Below are positions 42,813-50,783 of a stretch of DNA of 64,000 bases, in pieces. This DNA is from an uncultured Candidatus Melainabacteria bacterium (GTDB lineage Bacteria > Cyanobacteriota > Vampirovibrionia > Gastranaerophilales > Gastranaerophilaceae). The position numbers and the translations under genes were made by a program. Each line of letters opens with the position of its first letter. Position 1 is the stretch's first letter. Below the pieces are notes generated by a model. That model was not told the DNA's origin. It was given only the letters and a program-made list of their open reading frames with translations, and ran no database searches. The stretch spans positions 1 to 64,000 of the forward strand of contig CAKUZB010000010.1 in assembly GCA_934717745.1 (NCBI GenBank), given 5' to 3'.

Positions 42813-44330
42813 ATGATAATTAATTCTGTTAACACAAATAACAAAACAGCACTTAAACCTTTAGAAATAAAAGGTTCTCAATTAAAAATGCAAAATACTT
42901 TGGTAAATGATACTTTTCAAAAAAAATCAGAAGTATCAAATCCAATAAACACTTATAAACCTGTAAACATTGCGTTTAAAGGCTTGTTTGACTATGCAAT
43001 AAGTGGTGATGCCCAAGACTTGTTGTCAAAAGATTTAAAAGCAAAACTTGCAACAACCAAAGAAGAAATTTCCAAAAAATATAACGGTAAAGTCGAATCA
43101 TTCACTTTCAAAAAAAATAAATTTAATCCTGATGAAGAATTCGTTCTAAAAGCAGATTTAGACGGTAAAAATTCATATTCAGAAACTTATGACAAAAATT
43201 TAAACAAAGTCGGTGAAGAAGAAGTTTCTGTCTATATGCCACAGAACAGTTCAAAACTTTATACAATCAAAAAAAGTGTTGATTACAGAAATAATACTTC
43301 TACAAAAACAAGAGAAGAATTTAACAATGGTCAATTAGCACTTACTGACGAAGTAAAAATAGTAAAAGATAAACAGAACAACGTTATCAGAAAAGAAATG
43401 ATGACACTTTCTGCTGTTGATGGAGCGTATAACCAAAAATACGTATTTCCAGATGGAACAGAAAAAGTAATTTCGGAAGTTCATAAATTCAAGAAAAATG
43501 ACAACATGGATTGTATTCGCAAGAATATGACATCGTTAGACGGTACGAAAACAGAATACTTGCTTGAACAAGACGATAAAGGCAATAAAATTTTAGAATA
43601 CAAAATCACTGACAAAGACGGCAAAGTTTTAATGAATTTAAACAAAACTATGGAAAGAGTTGGTAAAAATAAAATTATTTCAACAAACGGCGATAAAGTT
43701 TACGAAACAACTTTTGAAAAAGACAAATTAACAATTCAAGAAAAAGGCAAAGAACCAACTGTTATTTCATTAAAACCTAAAACAATTTTCTCAAAAGGCT
43801 TATCACTTTTAGGAAATAAAGATGAAATGATGAATTTATTGCAAAAATTACCGGCAGAACAAATTTTAGCCCTTGCAGATACAGTAAAAGTTTTAAACGG
43901 AATTAATGACACCTCAAAATGTCAAATGAAACAAGATATCAAACATATTGATACAATTAACGAAACTTTCTCTGTACTTCACGAAACAGGACACGCAATT
44001 GATTACAGAAAATCAAATATTATTCTTACACAAATTAAAAGTATCAGTAATGACCGCAAACTAAGACAAATTTATACCGAAGAAAAAGAAACCTTCAATA
44101 AGGCATACCCTGATGCCCAAAGAGAACATATTGAATACTTTATTAACCAAACAGACCACTACTCTGAAAGCAAATGGGGCGGTTTGGCTGAAATTGTTGC
44201 AGAAACAAACGCACTAAGAGATTCTTACACAACTGAAAACGACTTAGCACCTAGAGTTCAATATTTGCAACAATATTACCCAAAAACAATTGCATACATA
44301 AACGATAAATTAGAAAATTATAAAAACTAA
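42813..44330 (+). CDS. Metalloprotease-like protein with HExxH motif and FKGL leader
   Basis: 505 residues. Residues 1-60 form a leader like that of the 636-residue protein (TFQKK, NPINT, NIAFKGL at 53-58). About 65-330 is a string of short beta-type repeats (YDKNLNKVG, KDGKVLMNLNK), like the repeat tract of the 1550-residue protein. Then HETGH at 390-394, a zincin active site, with Glu460 or Glu464 in LAEIVAETNAL as likely third zinc ligand, so a gluzincin. HETGHAID resembles lethal-factor-like (M34/ATLF) peptidases. A short promoterless ribosome site (AGGGTAGA) precedes the ATG. Likely exported effector; target unknown. Confidence 0.72.
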   Translation: MIINSVNTNNKTALKPLEIKGSQLKMQNTLVNDTFQKKSEVSNPINTYKPVNIAFKGLFDYAISGDAQDLLSKDLKAKLATTKEEISKKYNGKVESFTFKKNKFNPDEEFVLKADLDGKNSYSETYDKNLNKVGEEEVSVYMPQNSSKLYTIKKSVDYRNNTSTKTREEFNNGQLALTDEVKIVKDKQNNVIRKEMMTLSAVDGAYNQKYVFPDGTEKVISEVHKFKKNDNMDCIRKNMTSLDGTKTEYLLEQDDKGNKILEYKITDKDGKVLMNLNKTMERVGKNKIISTNGDKVYETTFEKDKLTIQEKGKEPTVISLKPKTIFSKGLSLLGNKDEMMNLLQKLPAEQILALADTVKVLNGINDTSKCQMKQDIKHIDTINETFSVLHETGHAIDYRKSNIILTQIKSISNDRKLRQIYTEEKETFNKAYPDAQREHIEYFINQTDHYSESKWGGLAEIVAETNALRDSYTTENDLAPRVQYLQQYYPKTIAYINDKLENYKN

Positions 44331-44368
44331 TTAAAATTTAAACATTTACCCTATTATAAAAATTAGCA

Positions 44369-44377
44369 TGATATAAT
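44369..44377 (+). promoter_or_regulatory. Extended -10 box placed for a leaderless transcript
   Basis: TGATATAAT ends 6 bp before the ATG at 44384. There is no ribosome site. Confidence 0.6.
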
Positions 44378-44383
44378 TTTCTT

Positions 44384-45826
44384 ATGCTAAATTTAATTAA
44401 GTCGAATAAAACAAATATATTCTTAATTGGAATTTTTATTGCATACTTAGTTTTATGCTTTTATATTGGGACTTTCCACGAACAATGGACTGATGAGGCT
44501 CAATCTTGGCTTTTAGCAAGGGATTGTTCTATTAAAGAATTAATTTTTGACAATCTAAAATACGAAGGACACCCAATTTTATGGTACTTATTTTTAAAAG
44601 TTGCACAATTTTTTCATTTAAAATTTGACGATTTAAATTTTTTATCATTATTTTTTGGTTCTATCGGAGTTTACATTTTACTGTTTAAAACAAAACTTCC
44701 GATGTTTTTTAAGGCAACAATACCATTTTCGTATTGGGTTTTTTATCAATATTCAATAATTGCAAGAAATCATAGCCTTGTTTTTCCGATTTTAATGCTG
44801 ATAGCAATAATATATCCTCAAAAAGAAACTAAAATAATAAAGTATTCTATTTTACTGATTTTACTGGCAAATGTTAGTATGCACGGATATTTTATAAGTT
44901 TTATTCTATTCATAGACTTTATTATAAGCCTATACAAAAAAATAACCTTAAAACAAAGTATACCATTGTTTTTCATTGTATTAAACTACATATTTACGAT
45001 ACTATATTTGCAAACACCTGCCGACGTATCCTTTCCTGCGGGGTTTATTGAATTTAAAAACTTATTTTTTGCAATAATAAACACTACAGGAAACATCTTT
45101 TTTAATGCTTCAATGCAGGAAAACTCAACAGATAGTATAAGTATTTTTTTCGCAATTTTTACAATATACCTCATTTGCAAAACAATAAATACTCTTTGTG
45201 TAAATAAATACCAAAAATGGTTTCTATATATTTTAAACTTTACCCTTTTAACAATTTTGTGTATATTTTATAATCAGGATTGGCATTTAGGCTATGAATT
45301 TTTGATTGTAGTATTTTCACTTGCAGTAATGTGCAACACAAATCATTTGCAACTTGAATTTAAAAACAACAAACTATTTTATATTTGCTTTGGAATTGTA
45401 ATTTTTATACAACTTTTATGGAGTTTTAAAAGTTCAATTTTAGAAACTAAATTTGTTTTTTGTCCAAACAAAAAAATTGCGGAATATATAAAAAAGAATA
45501 ATCTTGAAAATAAAACTATAATCGGAATGGAATTTAATGTAACATCAATAAACCCTTATTTTGAAAAAAATATCTTTTCTAATACTCCAAAATCATATTG
45601 GTATTGGAAAGAAAATTCTTTTATTGATGTTATAACTCATAAAGAAAAACCTATAATAATTCTTGATTGGAAAGGATTAGACACGATTCTACAAAGAACA
45701 GAAATTAATGAATTAGATAAGAATTATAATTCAACAAATTTTCATGGTGAACTAATATCAAAAGGAATTTTCAAAGAGAATTTAGACATTATCGTACTTT
45801 TACCAAAAGAGAAAGAGGCTAAATAA
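44384..45826 (+). CDS. GT-C-type membrane protein (ArnT/PMT-like)
   Basis: 480 residues with about 10 transmembrane helices. The first periplasmic loop has FHEQWTDEAQSWLLARDC, then YEGHPILWYLF, the GT-C layout with an acidic pair (DE) as candidate catalytic residue and a conserved His-Pro. Such enzymes move a sugar from a lipid carrier to lipid A, protein or glycan. A soluble C-terminus of about 120 residues follows. The epimerase gene overlaps its stop by 1 base, so they work together, perhaps on the same sugar donor. Confidence 0.72.
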   Translation: MLNLIKSNKTNIFLIGIFIAYLVLCFYIGTFHEQWTDEAQSWLLARDCSIKELIFDNLKYEGHPILWYLFLKVAQFFHLKFDDLNFLSLFFGSIGVYILLFKTKLPMFFKATIPFSYWVFYQYSIIARNHSLVFPILMLIAIIYPQKETKIIKYSILLILLANVSMHGYFISFILFIDFIISLYKKITLKQSIPLFFIVLNYIFTILYLQTPADVSFPAGFIEFKNLFFAIINTTGNIFFNASMQENSTDSISIFFAIFTIYLICKTINTLCVNKYQKWFLYILNFTLLTILCIFYNQDWHLGYEFLIVVFSLAVMCNTNHLQLEFKNNKLFYICFGIVIFIQLLWSFKSSILETKFVFCPNKKIAEYIKKNNLENKTIIGMEFNVTSINPYFEKNIFSNTPKSYWYWKENSFIDVITHKEKPIIILDWKGLDTILQRTEINELDKNYNSTNFHGELISKGIFKENLDIIVLLPKEKEAK

Positions 45827-46866
45827 TGAATAAAACTATTTTAATTACAGGTGGTGCAGGTTTTTTCGGTTCAATACTAAAAAAAGAATTGCTAAATTTA
45901 GGATATTTCTGCGTTTCTATTGATATTGAACCTGACGATTTCCGACACGAAAATTTTGTACCGATTTTGGGCGATGTTAGAGATAAAAAGTTATTAAAAG
46001 AAATTTTTGAAAAATATCAATTTGACGCAATTTACCATTGTGCCGCTCTTTTGGCTCACGTAAAAAAAGATTTAAAAAATCTTTGGAGTTCCAATGTTGA
46101 TGGAACAAAAAATATTGTTGATTTTGCAAAAGAATATGGTGTAAATAAAATTGTATTCATTTCGACAAATTGCTTGTGGGGTAGAGGTTTTGATGAAAAG
46201 ATTAAGGAAGATGAAAAACCTGAACCTATTGAAATTTATGGCAAATCAAAATATGAAGCAGAAAAAATTTTACTAGAGGAAAAAGACAACGTAAATAGTG
46301 TAATCTTTAGATGTCCGACAATTATGGACGAGGGTCGACTTGGCTTACTTGGAATTTTGTTTGAATTTATTGAAGAAAATAGAAAACTTTGGATGGTTGG
46401 AGATGGTAAAAATAAATATCAATTTATTTATGCAAAAGATTTAAGTCAAGCGTGTATAAAAGCCCTTGATTATAACCAAAGCGACATTTTTAATATTGGT
46501 TCTGACGATGTAAAAAGTTTTAATGAAGTATATAAATACGTTATTGAAAAATCTAATTCAAAATCAAAACTTATTCACATGCCAAAAGAATTTATGGAAT
46601 GGGGAATGAAAATTTGTTATGCTTTGGGAATATCTCCTCTTGGGCCTTATCAATACAAAATGATTTGTGCAAACTTTGTATTTGATACAACAAAAATCAA
46701 AGAAAAATTAGATTTTAAACCAACATTAAAAAATGAAGAAATGCTTTTAAAAGCGTACGAATACTTTAAAAACAATAAAGAGGAGATTTTAAACAGAAAA
46801 AATGTATCTGCTCACAACCAGGTAGCCCAAATGGGTATTATCAAAATAATAAAAATGTTTTCGTAA
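45826..46866 (+). CDS. NAD-dependent epimerase/dehydratase (extended SDR)
   Basis: 346 residues. GGAGFFG at 9-15 binds NAD(P); STNCLWGRG and IYGKSK give the catalytic Ser/Thr, Tyr and Lys. The order of motifs is that of extended short-chain dehydrogenases acting on nucleotide sugars. The exact substrate cannot be told. The start overlaps the stop of the GT-C gene (TAATG). The last 25 residues (SAHNQVAQMGIIKIIKMFS) are unusual and may be poorly conserved. Confidence 0.85.
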   Translation: MNKTILITGGAGFFGSILKKELLNLGYFCVSIDIEPDDFRHENFVPILGDVRDKKLLKEIFEKYQFDAIYHCAALLAHVKKDLKNLWSSNVDGTKNIVDFAKEYGVNKIVFISTNCLWGRGFDEKIKEDEKPEPIEIYGKSKYEAEKILLEEKDNVNSVIFRCPTIMDEGRLGLLGILFEFIEENRKLWMVGDGKNKYQFIYAKDLSQACIKALDYNQSDIFNIGSDDVKSFNEVYKYVIEKSNSKSKLIHMPKEFMEWGMKICYALGISPLGPYQYKMICANFVFDTTKIKEKLDFKPTLKNEEMLLKAYEYFKNNKEEILNRKNVSAHNQVAQMGIIKIIKMFS

Positions 46867-46934
46867 GAAATTTTCTTTTAAGAATGATAACTTCAAATAT
46901 AATAGACTTTAATCATTAAAAGTACCTAGATAAA

Positions 46935-47231
46935 GTGGTAACCGAGGGGCTAACAATTTTTTATATATATCAAGAAGAACCTTTAAATATTGTTTTAGAG
47001 TTTAATAAATGTGTAAAAGAAGATGTTTTGAATTATCATTTTCACCCAACACAAAAAGTTAATGAATTAAAAAACGGTAATGTTGAAGTTAAATTTACTT
47101 CTGGTGGAACTTATGCAATCTGTCAAGAACTTTTCAAATGGGGTACAAATATCAAAATAAAATCACCAAATGAGTTCAGAGATTATTACAAAATGTGTTT
47201 ATCAACTGCATTAAAAAATATAAGTAAATAA
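46935..47231 (+). pseudogene. C-terminal fragment of a WYL-domain regulator
   Basis: 98 residues from GTG. PLNIVLEFNKCV, YHFHPTQKVNEL, and ELFKWGTNIKIKSPNEFRDY match the C-terminal WCX part of WYL transcription regulators (YafY type). The helix-turn-helix and the WYL core are absent. An in-frame stop (TAA at 46917) lies just upstream, so it is not simply a wrong start. It looks like the remains of a larger regulator, in a patch of accessory genes. Confidence 0.7.
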
Positions 47232-47280
47232 TTTTTACGTAAAATAATATTTTTAATACAATAAGAAAAGGGAGTTTTAT

Positions 47281-48009
47281 ATGACAAAAGAAAATGAAAA
47301 TTCAATTTTAAATAATGAAAAATACAGATGTTTATGTTTAGCAAATTCATTGAAAGATAATACTAAATTGTTGGCTTTTCTCAAAAAGATTTTCGGAGAA
47401 CAAAATTTAAAAGACAAATTTAGAATCTCAGAAGAGGAGGATTTAGAATATAAAAATATATCAACAGAAGTAAAAGTAAATAAGAATTGTAGAATTGATA
47501 TTGTTATAGATATTTATAAAAAAATATGGTTACCAATAGAAGCAAAGATACATGCAAAAGAAAGAGAAAATCAATGTGAAGATTATCTAGAGATATCATG
47601 TGAATATAATCAAAAAAACGCTGCAAAAATATGTTATTTAACTATAGATGGGAAAAAATCTGATAAAGGAAGTACTGATGTAATTCCAATAAAATGGGAC
47701 GTTTTAGAAGATATTAATAATGATACAAAATTAAATATAGATAAATGGGTAATGATACAAGATAGTATTAAAAATGAGATTGAGAACGTTGATATTTCAA
47801 GTCCTTGGAATATTTTAAAGAATATTGAAAACGAAACTTATCTTAGAATTTGTTTTGATGATTATCCATTAGTAAAAATTGGAACAGTCGAGTACAATAA
47901 AAGTGATAAAAATCCATATAAAAATGCTATTTGGTACAAAGAAATAAATATTGAAGATAAAAATTTAAAAACGGAATGCAAAAAATGGTTAAATCAAAAA
48001 GTTGATTAA
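47281..48009 (+). CDS. PD-(D/E)XK nuclease family protein
   Basis: 242 residues. RIDIVIDIYKKIWLPIEAK at about 71-89 is a restriction-nuclease-type core: Asp, about 14 residues, then Glu-x-Lys. GAxxxK-like helices follow (QCEDYLEISCEY). The codon choice is noticeably richer in ATA and AGA than in the housekeeping genes, a hint of transfer. GGGAG lies 7 bp upstream of the ATG. It could be an anti-phage or mobile-element nuclease. Next to regulator fragments, with its own terminator. Confidence 0.72.
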   Translation: MTKENENSILNNEKYRCLCLANSLKDNTKLLAFLKKIFGEQNLKDKFRISEEEDLEYKNISTEVKVNKNCRIDIVIDIYKKIWLPIEAKIHAKERENQCEDYLEISCEYNQKNAAKICYLTIDGKKSDKGSTDVIPIKWDVLEDINNDTKLNIDKWVMIQDSIKNEIENVDISSPWNILKNIENETYLRICFDDYPLVKIGTVEYNKSDKNPYKNAIWYKEINIEDKNLKTECKKWLNQKVD

Positions 48010-48030
48010 TATGACTCAAAATGACATAGC

Positions 48031-48063
48031 AAGCCTCTATAATGATATTATAGAGGCTTTTTA
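48031..48063 (+). terminator. Terminator of the nuclease gene
   Basis: AAGCCTCTATAAT pairs perfectly with ATTATAGAGGCTT over a 3-nt loop, followed by TTTT. 22 bp after the nuclease stop. Confidence 0.9.
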
Positions 48064-48089
48064 AATGCTTTTTGCAAGAAAGGATTGCT

Positions 48090-48236
48090 ATGAATCAATT
48101 AATCGAAAATGTTTATACAGTTTTTAATTATAGTTTGAATAAATATAACAAACAACATGCAGAAAAAATCGAACTTGGTTTTGTTGGAATTTGCCAAGAA
48201 CATTATGTATTTGCGGGCGATTGGCAAAATTTATAA
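48090..48236 (+). CDS. Very small uncharacterised protein (48 residues)
   Basis: MNQLIENVYTVFNYSLNKYN then KQHAEKIELG and FVGICQEHYVFAGDWQNL. AAAGGA lies 5 bp before the ATG. Aromatic and polar, no signal. A well-formed ribosome site supports expression. I do not recognise it; it may be a fragment of a larger mobile-element gene. Confidence 0.5.
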   Translation: MNQLIENVYTVFNYSLNKYNKQHAEKIELGFVGICQEHYVFAGDWQNL

Positions 48237-48274
48237 TAATAAAATATCATGTTAATAAGAAATAGGGATGTTTT

Positions 48275-48403
48275 ATGGCATTTTTGAGCAAAGGAAAATT
48301 AGATTACTTAAAAAAATATAAGAGATTATCAAATAAACTGATTTCAGAAAAAGCAGATATTCCAATTAGTACTATCGATAAATTTAATATTAAAAACTTA
48401 TAA
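48275..48403 (+). pseudogene. Truncated XRE-type helix-turn-helix protein (42 residues)
   Basis: LDYLKKYKRLSNKLISEKAD and IPISTIDKF fit the first helices and the recognition helix of a Cro/CI (XRE) domain, then it stops. A whole domain needs about 55-60 residues, so it is short. It could be a decayed regulator; it sits convergent to recG with no gap. Confidence 0.5.
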
Positions 48404-50776
48404 CTATGAAGTTAACAAGTCGATATTACTTACCGTCTGCAAGTTTTCGGCATTTTCTAAAAGCGGATATAGGCTTAAATCATTATTTTTTACAAAATCA
48501 ATTGCTTCTTTTCTCGCTACTTCAAGAATTTTTGTATCTTTAACTATATCAGCGACAATCATATCTGGCAAACCGCTTTGACGAACTCCTAAAAATTCTC
48601 CAGGACCACGAAGTTCCAAGTCTTTTTCTGCAATGACAAAACCGTCATTTGTTTGAGTCATAATTTCTAACCTTGCTTGTGTTTCAGGATTTCTTGTTGA
48701 TGATGATAAAATACAATAAGATTGATGTTCACATCTTCCAACACGACCTCTTAACTGATGAAGTTGGGAAAGCCCAAACCTCTCTGCATTTTCAATAACC
48801 ATTACGGTTGCGTTCGGAACATCAACACCAACCTCTACAACTGTTGTAGAAACAAGAATATCAAATTTGCCGTCCTTAAAATCTTTCATAACAGAATCTT
48901 TTTCGTCATTTTTAAGTTTTCCATGCAAAAGACCTATTTTTAACTCAGGAAATACTTCTTTTTGTAACTTTTCTGCCTCAATTGTTGCCGCTTTTGCCGA
49001 AAGAGTTTCACTTTCTTCTATCAAAGGATAAACAATATACGCTTGACGACCTTGTGAAATTTGTTCTCGAATTAAATTATAAATTTGTTTTTTTGAATTT
49101 GTAAGTGCCGTTTTTATTGGTTTTCTGCCTTTTGGAAGTTCATCAATAATAGTCAAATCTAAATCGCCATGAACCGACAAGGCAAGAGTTCTTGGAATTG
49201 GAGTAGCAGTCATTGTAAGAACTTGAGGAGCATTTGCTTTTTTTCTAAGTCCCAGACGTTGCTTTACACCAAATCGGTGTTGTTCATCAATTACTACCGC
49301 ACCAAGATTTGCAAATTCAACATTATCTTGAATAAGAGCATGCGTTCCAACAGCAATATGGGTTTGACCGTTTGCCAAATCAGTTTCTTGAAGTTTTCTT
49401 ATTTTTTTCCCCAAACTACCTAAGAATAAACCAACATGAAGTCCTAAAGGTGTAAGCCAATTCACAAGATTATTGTAATGTTGTTGAGCTAATATTTCAG
49501 TAGGAGCCATAATTGCTCCTTGATAACCGCACTCAACCGCAGCAAGAAGCATAATACATGCAACAACAGTTTTTCCGCTACCAACATCACCTTGTAAAAG
49601 TCTTTGCATTGGCTCATCTGATTGTAAATCGTTCAATATTTCATTAACAGCATTTTTTTGAGCGTTAGTTAATTCAAACGGAAGATTTTTTATAAAATTC
49701 ATAACCAAACCGTCAGATTTTATATTAAATTGCAAAGAATCGTGTGTTTGACGATTTTTTTCTCTGATTTTTGCCAGTCGCATTTGTGCAATAAAAAATT
49801 CTTCAAAAACAAGTGAAAATCTTGCTTGCTCAAGTTTTTCCATAGATTCCGGAAAGTGCATTTGTCTTACCGCTTCAGATTTTTCCATTATGTTATATTT
49901 TTTGCAGATATATTCGGGAAGGACTGTTTTTATTGTATATTTAAAGGCTTCAAGAGTATTAAAAACGGCTTTTCGAAGTGTTTTCATATTCAAATTTTCG
50001 CTTAACGGATAAATAGGAACAATTCGTCCTAAATTCAAATTAGAATTTTCAAATATATCCTCTGCTATAATAGAATAAGTTGGCTTATCAAGAGTTTTTT
50101 GCATATTATATTTGTTTAATTTAACAACTCCTGATACCATAATTCCTGCACCTGTAGGAAATTGAGCCTTTGTTCGTTCTAAAATAAATCTATTAGATTT
50201 TGCTTGAAAAAAGTTTAACTCAATTGAACCGGTTTCGTCTGATATTTTAACCTTTACAACTCCTAAATTATTTCGTGTATTAAAAGATTGAACAGATTTT
50301 ATATAACCAAAAATTGTTGTTGTAGAGCCTTCCTCTAGGTCTTTGATAAAAGTTCTGCCTGAATAATCAATATGTCGTTTTGGAAAGTAATACAACAAAT
50401 CATTTGCCGTAAAAATATTCAATTTATTAAGCAAATATCCAATTTTAGGTCCAACCCCCTTAACGTAGGTAACATCACATTTATCCGGTTGTCTGTTATT
50501 CAGCGTTTTTTCGCTGCCTTTTTTCGGAGTAAGTTCTTGTTTCATAGCCTTACAAAAACGACTCAAAATTTTACGTCTGACAGGCATTGATTCTAGGGGA
50601 TAACGTTCAAAATCTTCTAACAAAATTTTCCATTTTGGATTTTTTGTTGCTTTATATTCTTTCAAAAGTTCAGAACGCAAGAATTTTGAAAAAACTTGTG
50701 TTTTACCTTTTATATCTATATAACCGTATTTTATTTCAATTTCTACGGCTTGTCTTAATTGGTCTAAATTTTCCAT
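48404..50776 (-). CDS. recG: ATP-dependent DNA helicase RecG
   Basis: 790 residues. It reverses stalled replication forks and branch-migrates junctions. An N-terminal extension of about 100 residues precedes the wedge OB-fold (VTYVKGVGPKIGYLLNKL). Then the helicase motifs: LLQGDVGSGKTVVA (I), DEQHRFGVKQR (II), TMTATPIPRTL (III), then VEVGVDVPNATVMVIENAERFG, and QLRGRVGR (VI). RecG is normally about 690 residues, so the N-terminus is extended, a feature also of cyanobacterial RecG. Confidence 0.96.
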   Translation of the reverse strand: MENLDQLRQAVEIEIKYGYIDIKGKTQVFSKFLRSELLKEYKATKNPKWKILLEDFERYPLESMPVRRKILSRFCKAMKQELTPKKGSEKTLNNRQPDKCDVTYVKGVGPKIGYLLNKLNIFTANDLLYYFPKRHIDYSGRTFIKDLEEGSTTTIFGYIKSVQSFNTRNNLGVVKVKISDETGSIELNFFQAKSNRFILERTKAQFPTGAGIMVSGVVKLNKYNMQKTLDKPTYSIIAEDIFENSNLNLGRIVPIYPLSENLNMKTLRKAVFNTLEAFKYTIKTVLPEYICKKYNIMEKSEAVRQMHFPESMEKLEQARFSLVFEEFFIAQMRLAKIREKNRQTHDSLQFNIKSDGLVMNFIKNLPFELTNAQKNAVNEILNDLQSDEPMQRLLQGDVGSGKTVVACIMLLAAVECGYQGAIMAPTEILAQQHYNNLVNWLTPLGLHVGLFLGSLGKKIRKLQETDLANGQTHIAVGTHALIQDNVEFANLGAVVIDEQHRFGVKQRLGLRKKANAPQVLTMTATPIPRTLALSVHGDLDLTIIDELPKGRKPIKTALTNSKKQIYNLIREQISQGRQAYIVYPLIEESETLSAKAATIEAEKLQKEVFPELKIGLLHGKLKNDEKDSVMKDFKDGKFDILVSTTVVEVGVDVPNATVMVIENAERFGLSQLHQLRGRVGRCEHQSYCILSSSTRNPETQARLEIMTQTNDGFVIAEKDLELRGPGEFLGVRQSGLPDMIVADIVKDTKILEVARKEAIDFVKNNDLSLYPLLENAENLQTVSNIDLLTS

Positions 50777-50783
50777 TATTTAA

